Below are positions 1 to 6,237 of a stretch of DNA of 7,665 bases, piece by piece. A program made the translations under genes and the position numbers. This DNA is from Kiritimatiellales bacterium (lineage in GTDB: Bacteria > Verrucomicrobiota > Kiritimatiellia > Kiritimatiellales > Pontiellaceae): NCBI GenBank assembly GCA_030630445.1, contig DAOVNC010000162.1, positions 1 to 7,665 of the forward strand, written 5' to 3'. Below the pieces are notes generated by a model. It did not search any database, had not been told where the DNA came from, and was given only the letters and a program-made list of their open reading frames with translations. Numbering within the stretch: the stretch's first letter is position 1; each line of letters opens with the position of its first letter.

Positions 1-449
1 CCCACCGCCACCATGAGCCATAGCGGCGCATCAACCGGCTTCGGATCAACCAACCGGGCCACACCCGATTTCGCCACCTCGAAACCCACCACCAGCAAAG
101 CAATGGAAAGTACCAGCGTGGCCACGGCCTCGATGCGCCCGTGGCCGAACGGATGCTCCTCGTCGCTCGGCTTGCGCGACCATTGGAACCCCAGCGCAAC
201 CACCAGGCTGCTGCCCATGTCCGTCAAGTTGTTCGTGGCATCGGCCAGCAGCGAAACGCTACCCGAAACCAGCCCCAGCCAGCCCTTGACAACGCACAGC
301 ACCAAGCTCAGCACCGTGCTTACCCATCCCTCCAGCATCCCGATGCGCGTGCGGTTTTCCGTGCTGTCTGGAGGAAGGTTCCGATCGAGAACCCGCCGCA
401 GCAGGAAGCCCATCATCGGGCACGGAATTTTATGTTTTTTCTTTTCCAC
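1..449 (-). CDS. Cation diffusion facilitator (CDF) family transporter, N-terminal part (cut by window edge)
   Basis: Probable inner-membrane divalent-metal/proton antiporter of the CDF family; the metal cannot be told from sequence. I read 149 codons from a GTG start at 449-447, and the frame stays open to the window edge, so the C-terminal half is missing. Visible features: a cytoplasmic leader of about 38 residues, a first membrane helix near 40-62, and a second near 63-88 carrying the family motif LLADATNNLTD (about 67-77; D70 and D77 are likely metal-site residues). The diagnostic loop HPFGHGR lies at 99-105, followed by a third helix near 107-128. The NNLTD form and the leader resemble the bacterial CDF subgroup with NNLSDAGSS. 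The GTG start is chosen because AGGTG (454-458 on this strand) lies 4 nt upstream; the ATG-ATG pair at codons 12-13 has no such site. It lies downstream of secDF, beyond a likely terminator, so it is probably a separate transcript. Family call is firm; start is moderate. Confidence 0.88.
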   Translation of the reverse strand, partial: MEKKKHKIPCPMMGFLLRRVLDRNLPPDSTENRTRIGMLEGWVSTVLSLVLCVVKGWLGLVSGSVSLLADATNNLTDMGSSLVVALGFQWSRKPSDEEHPFGHGRIEAVATLVLSIALLVVGFEVAKSGVARLVDPKPVDAPLWLMVAV

Positions 450-464
450 GGTTCACCTAGGACC

Positions 465-486
465 GATCGGCCGAATCCGGCCGATC
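465..486. promoter_or_regulatory. Perfect 9-bp inverted repeat upstream of the CDF transporter gene
   Basis: The arms GATCGGCCG (465-473) and CGGCCGATC (478-486) pair perfectly around the 4-nt loop AATC. The element ends 16 bp before the transporter GTG and just before its Shine-Dalgarno site. Neither strand shows a T-run after it, so it does not look like an ordinary intrinsic terminator. It could be a dimeric repressor operator or a 5'-leader hairpin for the transporter, or it could back up the adjacent terminator. The structure is seen directly; the role is inference. Confidence 0.5.
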
Positions 487-500
487 ACGTTTCAAGCATC

Positions 501-534
501 ACGAAAACGGGCGCTCCGAAAAACGGAACGCCCG
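501..534 (-). terminator. Likely intrinsic terminator of the tgt-yajC-secDF transcript
   Basis: Read on the minus strand, an 11-bp stem with one mismatch (CGGGCGTTCCG at 534-524, CGGAGCGCCCG at 518-508) encloses the loop TTTTT (523-519). It is followed directly by TTTTCGT (507-501). It lies 30 bp past the secDF stop codon at 564-566. The T-tract is short and the plus strand shows no T-run after the stem, so it is read as a minus-strand terminator. Confidence 0.7.
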
Positions 535-563
535 AAAGGATAGACTAATTGGGAATCGGAAGT

Positions 564-3044
564 CTACTTAACCTTTTCCTCCCTATGCCAGAAGAGCACC
601 ACCGGGGTCGCCACGAAGATGGACGAGTAGGTGCCGACCATGATGCCGATGCACAGCGCCAGGGCGAAGTCCTTGACCGCGCCATCGCCAAAGATCAGCA
701 GCATGACCACCGTCAACAACGTGGTGAACGAGGTGAGCACGGTACGGCTGAGCGTCTGGTTGATCGAAAGGTTGGCGATCTCCTTGTAGGATTTCCCCTT
801 CACCAGCTTGAGATCTTCGCGGATGCGGTCGAACACGACGATCGTGTCGTTGACCGAATAACCAACGATCGTAAGCAGCGCCGCAATGATCGGCATGCTC
901 AGTTCCTGGCCCATCGCGCAATAGATTCCGATCGTAATCAAAACGTCGTGCGCCAGTGCGGTGATCGCGCCCATGGCGAAGGCAAATTCGAAGCGGATCG
1001 AGATGTAGATAATGATTCCGATCAGCGCGAAGATGAGAGCCTTGATGCCCTTGCTCTTCAGCTCGTCGCCGATCTGGGAGCCGACGCTGTCGTTCTTCAC
1101 ATCCCGATAGTTTCCTTCGAGCGCCTTCACCGCTTTGAGCGCCGGTTCGGACTCCTCGCCGGAAGCACCCACTTTGACTTCAAGGAACTCCTTACCGGAC
1201 ACGTCGGACTCATAAGCCACCTTTGCGGAGGGGAAGCCCACCAACGCCAAGGCCTCGCGGACGGCATCGCCATCCTGCTTCTGGTCGAACTCGAAGGACA
1301 TCACGGTTCCTCCCGTAAAGTCCACGCCGAGGTTGGCATCGCCCTTGGAGGCGAACAGCCCCCATGTTCCGACAATCACCAGGATCGACAGGACGGCCGC
1401 AATCTTGCGCTTGCCGATGAAATCGAACGAGGCGTTGGCCAGTCCGGGGATCGACAGCATCTTGAGCGACTTGATCATCTTGTGGTCCGCCAACGTGTTG
1501 AAGAACAGGCGGGTAATCACCAGAACGATAAACATGCTGACGAGGATACCGGCGCTCAACGTGACGGCAAACCCGCGGATGGGACCGGATCCCTGCCAGA
1601 ACAGGATGACGGCAACCAGCAATGTCGTGACGTTCGCATCGAGGATGGTGCTGAGCGCCTTGTTGTAGCCGGCATTGATGGCGCCGGAAATCGACTTGCC
1701 GACCTTCCATTCCTCGCGCATGCGCTCGAAGATCAGCACGTTGGCATCCACGGCCATGCCGATGGTCAGCACAATGCCGGCAATGCCGTAGAGCGTGAGG
1801 GTTGGCAGACTCACCGCGCCCCCCTCCAGCGAACCGGAAAGCACGCCCAGGAACCCGGCGGCCACCACCATGCCCGCAGGCAGGAGCAACAGCACAAAGA
1901 TCAGCGATAGGTTGGCGATGAGTCCCGGCAGCATGTAGTAGAGTGCCATGAAAACGAGTACGCCAACGCCCCCATAGATGAGCGCCTTCTTGCCTCCATC
2001 GATGGAGCTTTGGCCTAGTGTTGGGGCAACAGTGCGTTCCTCGACAATCTTGACGCGGCCCGGCAATGAACCGGCACGCAGGGCATTCACAAGGCGGCGA
2101 GCCTCCTGCAGGGAGAAGCTTCCGGAAATTGAAGCGCTTCCTCCATAGATCGGCTCGTTCAAGTGCGGCGCGGAATACAATTTATCATCCAGAATAATCG
2201 CGAGAAAACGCCCCGGTTGAGTTTCGGTTCTTGCGAACCGCTCCGTCACCCTTCCAAATTCCTTTGCACCCTTCTTATCAAATTCCAGAGAGATTTTTAT
2301 CTGGGACGTTATGGGGTCAGGGCTCACGGAGGCAAACTTGACCGTATCGCCTGTCATCTGGATCCGGGACTCGATAAAATATGGGCGATAGATCTTGGAA
2401 TCGTCCTTGTGGCGATCCTCCATCAGCATGTAGTCGGCGCGCTTTCGCCCGAAGTCCTTGAGTTCATCGTAGTAGGCACGGTTAAGCACCTCATCGGCAA
2501 CTTCCCGATCCCGGACAAAAAACACTCCGGAACCATCCTGTCCGCCTACTTTGAAACCCTTTGGAACCTCTCCCTTGCTCGCCAGCTCGGCGATCCACTC
2601 ATCACTGTCATTGTGCACAAGCTTGAAGGTAAGCACGGCAACACGCAGTATTTGCGCCTTGGCTTCAGCGCGTGTATTGGCATCAGCTCCCGGAATACGA
2701 ACCACGATGCGGTTGTCGCCTTCCGGATAGATTTCCGGCTCGGCGGTACCCAGCACATCGATGCGACCGCGAATGACCTCGACGGCACTCTCCTGCGCCT
2801 CCTTGATCTTTTTTTTCAGGGCAGAGGCGCTGATTTCGTCGACCGAGTTAATCTTGTTCTCGGGATCCTCGACCATTTTCTTGGCAACATCGGCCTCGTC
2901 CACCTCGAGCACGAAACTCGATCCGCCCCTAAGGTCCAGACCCAGCTTAACTTTTTGATCCACCGGCGTGACCAGCGTAATCGACCAGATGACGAGGATG
3001 CCGAGCAGCAACCATTTCCAGAGTTTGTTTTTATCCATAGCCAT
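564..3044 (-). CDS. secDF: Protein translocase subunit SecDF (SecD-SecF fusion)
   Basis: Inner-membrane Sec accessory protein that uses the proton gradient to help pull preproteins out on the far side of the membrane. The 826-residue chain joins SecD and SecF. SecD half: first helix near 8-26, LGLDLRGG at 34-41, a large external P1 domain to about 350, then a helix bundle with GMAVDANVLIFERMREE at 429-445 (D433 is the conserved charged membrane residue). SecF half begins near 530: helix near 546-564, LGVDFTGG at 572-579, an external domain to about 665, then GYSVNDTIVVFDRIRE at 728-743 (D733). Both halves carry their signature motifs, so the fusion looks intact. It starts 8 bp after yajC and ends before a terminator hairpin. 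Start is ambiguous: AAAGG (3048-3052) is only 3 nt from the ATG at 3044 but 9 nt from an in-frame ATG at 3038, which would give 824 residues. The coding strand has a run of eight A at codons 77-79. The P1 part (about 2160-2560) looks more AT-rich than the rest. Confidence 0.97.
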   Translation of the reverse strand: MAMDKNKLWKWLLLGILVIWSITLVTPVDQKVKLGLDLRGGSSFVLEVDEADVAKKMVEDPENKINSVDEISASALKKKIKEAQESAVEVIRGRIDVLGTAEPEIYPEGDNRIVVRIPGADANTRAEAKAQILRVAVLTFKLVHNDSDEWIAELASKGEVPKGFKVGGQDGSGVFFVRDREVADEVLNRAYYDELKDFGRKRADYMLMEDRHKDDSKIYRPYFIESRIQMTGDTVKFASVSPDPITSQIKISLEFDKKGAKEFGRVTERFARTETQPGRFLAIILDDKLYSAPHLNEPIYGGSASISGSFSLQEARRLVNALRAGSLPGRVKIVEERTVAPTLGQSSIDGGKKALIYGGVGVLVFMALYYMLPGLIANLSLIFVLLLLPAGMVVAAGFLGVLSGSLEGGAVSLPTLTLYGIAGIVLTIGMAVDANVLIFERMREEWKVGKSISGAINAGYNKALSTILDANVTTLLVAVILFWQGSGPIRGFAVTLSAGILVSMFIVLVITRLFFNTLADHKMIKSLKMLSIPGLANASFDFIGKRKIAAVLSILVIVGTWGLFASKGDANLGVDFTGGTVMSFEFDQKQDGDAVREALALVGFPSAKVAYESDVSGKEFLEVKVGASGEESEPALKAVKALEGNYRDVKNDSVGSQIGDELKSKGIKALIFALIGIIIYISIRFEFAFAMGAITALAHDVLITIGIYCAMGQELSMPIIAALLTIVGYSVNDTIVVFDRIREDLKLVKGKSYKEIANLSINQTLSRTVLTSFTTLLTVVMLLIFGDGAVKDFALALCIGIMVGTYSSIFVATPVVLFWHREEKVK

Positions 3045-3052
3045 AAACCTTT

Positions 3053-3406
3053 CTACTTAGCCGGTTCAATTTCAGTCGGGGTTTCGCCTTGTTCCAATAC
3101 CTGGGAGATCGCGGCCTTGACCACTTCGATCTTGGTGTTTTCCGCAATGCGCACAATCAAAGCCTGATCCTTGACGTTTGTGATCTGGCCAAGGATGCCG
3201 CTGGTGAGCAGCACGCGATCACCGGTCTTGACGTTGGCGATCATCTCCTTGCGTTCCTTGTCGCGCCGCCGCTGGGGACGGATCATCATGAAATACATCA
3301 CACCGAACAGTATAACCATCATTCCCATAAACTGGAATTGCGATCCTCCGCCGGCGCCTCCTGCAGGCGCAGCAGCCTGGGCAATCGTGAATGGTAGTAA
3401 ATTCAT
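3053..3406 (-). CDS. yajC: Preprotein translocase subunit YajC
   Basis: Small single-pass inner-membrane protein that associates with SecD-SecF; it is not essential in well-studied bacteria. The protein is 117 residues, close to the usual 85-115. Residues 1-26 form a short external segment rich in Ala and Gly. One membrane helix lies near 27-43 (MGMMVILFGVMYFMM), followed by the family hallmark IRPQRRR at 42-48 and a soluble domain with KTGDRVLLTSGILGQI at 60-75. The start at 3406 is chosen over upstream in-frame starts because AAGGAG (3415-3420 on this strand) sits 8 nt before it and the protein then has the family's length. Its ATG shares one base with the tgt stop (TGATG), which implies translational coupling. 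secDF follows after 8 bp. Confidence 0.96.
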   Translation of the reverse strand: MNLLPFTIAQAAAPAGGAGGGSQFQFMGMMVILFGVMYFMMIRPQRRRDKERKEMIANVKTGDRVLLTSGILGQITNVKDQALIVRIAENTKIEVVKAAISQVLEQGETPTEIEPAK

Positions 3407-4560
3407 CAGTTGTTCTCCTTTACGTTTAACACATGTTCTTTCGAAACCACGCGATAGCCGGCGTGGAACGCCGTTCGGAACGCATCGAACGTCCCCTGCT
3501 CTATCGCCTTTCTCATATCCTTCATAAAATCCAGATAGCAATGCAGGTTGTGCATCGTTATCAACCGCAACCCCAAAATCTCGCCCACATTGAGCAAATG
3601 CCGCACATAGGCGCGCGTAAAGTTCGTGCACGCATAGCAAGTGCATCCCTCCTCCAAGGGCCGCGGATCCTCCTTATAGAGGGCCGCCTTCACCGGGTAG
3701 CGTCCGCGCCGCGTCGAAACCGTTCCGTTGCGCGCCTGCCGCGTTGGCATCACGCAGTCGAACAGATCGACCCCGCGCGCCACCGACTCCACCATCTGGG
3801 CCATTTCGCCCACACCCATCAGGTAGCGCGGCTTCTCCACCGGAAGATGGTCGACCGTGTCGTCCACCCCCCGCAGGATCAGCTCATCGGGCTCTCCGAC
3901 GCTCACTCCGCCGATCGCATAGCCGTCAAAATCCATCTCGACCAACGCCTTTGCGCACTCTTCGCGCAGATCGTCATGAACACCGCCCTGCGCGATTCCG
4001 AAAACCAACTGGCCTTCCGCGCGGGGCGCTTCCCTGCAAATAGCCGCCCAATCTAGGGTTCTGCGCACGGCTTGGCAAGCGTATTCCTTCTCGCACGGGT
4101 ATGGCGGGCATTCGTCGAAAACCATGGCGATATCCGAACCGAGTTTGCGCTGGATTTCCATCGACTCGCGCGGACCGATAAAATGTTTTTTTCCATCGGA
4201 GTGCGACTGGAACGAGACGCCCTCGTCGGTAATCTTGTTCATGCTGCCGAGGCTGAACACCTGGTAGCCGCCGCTATCGGTCAAAATCGCGCGGTCCCAG
4301 CCCATGAACGTGTGCAGCCCGCCCATGCGTTCGATCAAATCCGGCCCCGGGCGGTCGTTGAGGTGGTAGGTGTTGCCCAGCAGGATTTCGCAATCCAGCT
4401 CATCCATCTCGCGCGGGGTCATGGCCTTGACCGTCGCCTGCGTGCCCACCGGCATAAAGACGGGCGTCTCCACCGTCCCATGCGCCGTATGCAGCCGGCC
4501 CCGCCGCGCCTTGCACGAGGGATCGCTTCCCAATAGTTCAAATGATCCAGTTTTAAGCAT
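3406..4560 (-). CDS. tgt: Queuine/preQ1 tRNA-ribosyltransferase (TGT)
   Basis: Cytoplasmic enzyme that swaps guanine-34 for preQ1 in tRNAs with GUN anticodons, a step of queuosine synthesis. The chain is 384 residues, a typical bacterial length. By alignment from memory with the Zymomonas enzyme: D95 (DSGGYQVF, 95-102) is the general base, D149 and C151 (FDEC) and GIAQGG (188-193) line the base pocket, and D268 (FDCVMPTRQARNG) is the nucleophile. The zinc site is C306, C308, C311 and H337, with the same spacing as in Zymomonas. C151 and V221 match the bacterial preQ1-type pocket rather than the eukaryotic queuine type. An oddity is TYHLNDRPG at 64-72, where most family members have a hydrophobic pair before RPG. 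I see no Shine-Dalgarno site before the ATG at 4560. The gene leads the tgt-yajC-secDF cluster and overlaps yajC by one base. The queuosine genes queA, queC, queD, queE and queF are not in the window. Confidence 0.97.
   Translation of the reverse strand: MLKTGSFELLGSDPSCKARRGRLHTAHGTVETPVFMPVGTQATVKAMTPREMDELDCEILLGNTYHLNDRPGPDLIERMGGLHTFMGWDRAILTDSGGYQVFSLGSMNKITDEGVSFQSHSDGKKHFIGPRESMEIQRKLGSDIAMVFDECPPYPCEKEYACQAVRRTLDWAAICREAPRAEGQLVFGIAQGGVHDDLREECAKALVEMDFDGYAIGGVSVGEPDELILRGVDDTVDHLPVEKPRYLMGVGEMAQMVESVARGVDLFDCVMPTRQARNGTVSTRRGRYPVKAALYKEDPRPLEEGCTCYACTNFTRAYVRHLLNVGEILGLRLITMHNLHCYLDFMKDMRKAIEQGTFDAFRTAFHAGYRVVSKEHVLNVKENN
3407..3420 (-). promoter_or_regulatory. Ribosome binding site of yajC inside the tgt 3' end
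   Basis: AAGGAG at 3420-3415 with an 8-nt spacer before the ATG at 3406. It lies wholly within the last codons and stop of tgt and fixes the yajC start, ruling out longer in-frame readings that would run deep into tgt. Confidence 0.8.
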
Positions 4561-4618
4561 TAGGTTTTAAGTGTTAAGTGATTGGCCTAAAGTCCACAGC
4601 CTAAGGTCTAAAGCCTGC
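4561..4618. repeat. Intergenic spacer built of short degenerate direct repeats
   Basis: On the plus strand TTAAGTG occurs twice in tandem (4567-4573 and 4574-4580). Then come CCTAAAGTC (4586-4594), CCTAAGGTC (4600-4608) and TCTAAAGCC (4607-4615), near-copies of one 9-mer. A related TTTTAAG also occurs at 4551-4557, inside the start of tgt. The copies are direct rather than inverted, so no stable hairpin is expected. The spacer separates the DUF975 gene from tgt. No Shine-Dalgarno site and no convincing promoter for tgt are visible here. Function unknown. Confidence 0.55.
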
Positions 4619-5341
4619 TTACTTCACGTCTTCGTAGAATTTCGCAAAGCTCGTTTGCATGTAGGGAACCAACCAAAGGTAGCCGATTCCCAACGTAAAG
4701 ATCGAAGCGAGAAGGGCCCAGCCAAAGAAGCGCCAGTGGAGACAGAAAAACTTCCACTTGTTACCCACCATCATTTCCTTGCTCCGGCGAATCGCCTCTA
4801 GCGGGCCGCAATCTTCGTCGTCGGCCACGATAAAATAGACCATCGCGTAGCGGAAGGCCGCGATAATTCCGGGAACAATGAGCAACAACAGCCAAAGGAC
4901 GATGAATAAATTGCTCAAGAAACAAGCGCCAAACGCCGTCCAGAACCGCCTGAATCCGGTAAACAGGCATTCCAGCCGCGCCGCGCCCTCTTGGGCAATA
5001 ACGAGAAAGTAGCTGCAAAAGCCCACCGTAAAGGCTCCTGTCAGCAGAAGCTCAGTAATTTGGACAACCCCCTTCATGGCCTGCCCCGCCGCCTCGGCAT
5101 TCGATCCAGTCAACCCGCTGACCATTCCTACGAAAACGGCCGAGGAAAACACGAAAAGATAAAAGCTCAGCACAAGAACCGAGTAGAGGACATAGCCCGC
5201 CACGCCCATGCCCCAGTTTCCCGAAAGCGCCCTGCGCGCATCCGCCATCAGCTCCTTGTTCGACGACCCGCCAACCGCATCGCCTAGTCCCGGTGTTTTC
5301 AGCGAACCGCTTTCCGTCAGTAAATCGTTCAGTCCTGCCAT
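4619..5341 (-). CDS. DUF975 family multi-pass membrane protein
   Basis: Integral membrane protein of unknown function; 240 residues. Residues 1-27 are a Gly/Ser-rich, probably disordered, cytoplasmic leader. The family domain covers about 28-240. It begins with ELMADARRALSGNWGMGV (30-47), which matches the usual DUF975 opening (ELKxxAKxxLKGNWG). It ends with VPGIIAAFRYAMVYFIVADD (156-175), LEAIRRSKEMMVGNKWKFF (181-199) and GIGYLWLVPYMQTSFAKFYEDV (218-239), the most conserved part of the family. Membrane helices are likely near 46-75, 94-116, 134-162 and 203-227. The start at 5341 is chosen because GGAGGGGG (5354-5347) precedes it with suitable spacing; a longer reading from 5383 has no such site. 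It lies 58 bp upstream of tgt on the same strand and may or may not be co-transcribed with it. It has no known link to Sec or queuosine. Family assignment is firm; function is not known. Confidence 0.9.
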   Translation of the reverse strand: MAGLNDLLTESGSLKTPGLGDAVGGSSNKELMADARRALSGNWGMGVAGYVLYSVLVLSFYLFVFSSAVFVGMVSGLTGSNAEAAGQAMKGVVQITELLLTGAFTVGFCSYFLVIAQEGAARLECLFTGFRRFWTAFGACFLSNLFIVLWLLLLIVPGIIAAFRYAMVYFIVADDEDCGPLEAIRRSKEMMVGNKWKFFCLHWRFFGWALLASIFTLGIGYLWLVPYMQTSFAKFYEDVK

Positions 5342-5517
5342 GGTTTCCCCCTCCGTCGATTTCAAAGCGCGCATCTTGCCCAAATCGCCCTTTCAAACCA
5401 AGCCCGTACTGTCCATTCCGGCACATTAATGCCGTCTATTGGTTGCATGCAGAAAAACAGAAGTTATCATAGTGTTGCACGTACGTAGTAGACTGCGCGC
5501 TAAAATGGAGAATTATA
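5342..5517. other. Divergent intergenic region between the DUF975 and DUF1080 genes
   Basis: This 176-bp region separates two divergent start codons and must hold promoters for both directions. The DUF975 Shine-Dalgarno site lies at 5347-5354 (minus strand). The DUF1080 site GGAG lies at 5507-5510, 7 nt before its ATG. Three perfect 8-bp palindromes occur within about 60 bp: CATTAATG (5424-5431), TGCATGCA (5444-5451) and ACGTACGT (5479-5486). No convincing promoter is seen for the minus strand, and I see no gene in it. Confidence 0.6.
5443..5470 (+). promoter_or_regulatory. Weak candidate sigma-70-type promoter for the DUF1080-sulfatase unit
   Basis: TTGCAT (5443-5448) and TATCAT (5465-5470) are separated by 16 bp. 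The second matches the -10 consensus at five of six bases, but the first matches -35 at only three. It lies about 48 bp before the DUF1080 start. The -35 overlaps the TGCATGCA palindrome, which would suit an operator. This is a guess from sequence alone. Confidence 0.25.
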
Positions 5518-6171
5518 ATGAAGATTAAAGCGACCCTGGCCACCGTTTCGTTCGCAACCCTACTGGCGCTTACAACCATGGCGGCGGAAAAAGAATGGGT
5601 CAGCCTGTTCGACGGAAAGACCTTGAACGGTTGGAGCAAAAAGGGCGGCGGCGCCACCTACGCAGTCGTCGATGGAACCATTGTTGGAACCACCGGTTCC
5701 GGAGCAAACACATTCTTGTGCACGGAGCAGCTGTTTGGTGATTTTGAACTGGAATTCGATGTTAAGCTGTACAACCCGATCAACTCCGGCGTGCAGATCC
5801 GCTCTGCCGTAAAAACCACACCCTCGGTCAAGGAACGGGTGAACGGCCCACAGGTGGAGATTGAGCAATCGCCGGGTGAAGCCGCGTATCTCTACGGCGA
5901 GGCCGCCGGCGGCTGGATGACCCCAAAGAATAAGTTGATCAAGCACTCGCACTTCAAGAACGGGGAATGGAACCACTACCGCATTGTCGCCAAGGGACCG
6001 GTCATCCAGACTTGGCTAAACGGCGTTCAGGTCTCCGACCTCACGCATGAAGCCCTCTATAAAACCCATCCGAAAGGGCTGATTGGCCTGCAGGTTCATA
6101 GCACTAAAAACGGGGAAAAAGTGCTGCACCGCGTGGCCTGGAAAAACATCCGCATCCGCGTGCTTGATTAA
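5518..6171 (+). CDS. Secreted DUF1080 (3-keto-disaccharide hydrolase-type) domain protein
   Basis: 217-residue exported protein with one DUF1080 domain, a concanavalin-like beta-sandwich fold. Family members have been linked to hydrolysis of 3-keto-glycosides, but many are uncharacterised and some may only bind sugars. A Sec signal peptide covers about 1-23 (Lys-rich start, hydrophobic core TLATVSFATLLALTTMAA). There is no lipobox Cys, so a soluble periplasmic or secreted form is expected. Domain landmarks: WVSLFDGKTLNGW (27-39), the strand pair around FGDFELEFDVKL (73-84), INSGVQIRS (88-96, the family's N-S-G-hydrophobic motif), GPQVEIEQSPG (110-120), and WNHYRIVAKGPVIQTWLNGV (151-170). It ends with the GLIGLQVH strand (187-194). 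The length is normal for a single-domain member. The start has GGAG 7 nt upstream. The sulfatase gene follows after 66 bp on the same strand, probably one transcript, which suggests a role on sulfated glycans. Confidence 0.92.
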   Translation: MKIKATLATVSFATLLALTTMAAEKEWVSLFDGKTLNGWSKKGGGATYAVVDGTIVGTTGSGANTFLCTEQLFGDFELEFDVKLYNPINSGVQIRSAVKTTPSVKERVNGPQVEIEQSPGEAAYLYGEAAGGWMTPKNKLIKHSHFKNGEWNHYRIVAKGPVIQTWLNGVQVSDLTHEALYKTHPKGLIGLQVHSTKNGEKVLHRVAWKNIRIRVLD

Positions 6172-6237
6172 TGGTTTCCATCCATTGGAAGATGGACAGC
6201 GCAAAGGGACTAACTTTTCCAAGCACAAGGGGGAAAC

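Noticed and set aside
13..548. Plus-strand open frames over the transporter region
   Set aside because: The minus strand encodes an unmistakable CDF N-terminus with HPFGHGR. The plus frames are low-complexity shadows.
549..1910. Long plus-strand open frame (453 codons) opposite secDF
   Set aside because: It lies wholly antisense to the well-conserved SecF half and the end of SecD. Its product is dominated by His, Arg, Asp, Gln and Gly with no recognisable domain, as expected for the reverse of a GC-rich gene.
2163..3167. Plus-strand open frame of 334 codons opposite secD and yajC
   Set aside because: Antisense to the SecD P1 region and the end of yajC, with no domain and no ribosome site. 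SecD and YajC are certain on the other strand.
3407..3646. Longer N-terminal reading of yajC starting at 3646
   Set aside because: The extra 80 residues overlap the 3' part of tgt in another frame and have no family match. The start at 3406 has a strong Shine-Dalgarno site and gives the normal YajC length.
4072..4536. Plus-strand open frame opposite tgt
   Set aside because: Shadow of the conserved tgt coding sequence, with Arg/His/Ala-rich composition and no domain.
5342..5383. Longer reading of the DUF975 gene from an ATG at 5383
   Set aside because: It adds 14 residues with no ribosome site, whereas the ATG at 5341 is preceded by GGAGGGGG. The added codons would cover that site.
6176..6196. 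Possible hairpin between the DUF1080 and sulfatase genes
   Set aside because: The stem is only 5-6 bp with an 8-nt loop or an alternative pairing, and no T-run follows. It is too weak to call a terminator and gives no reason to split the operon.
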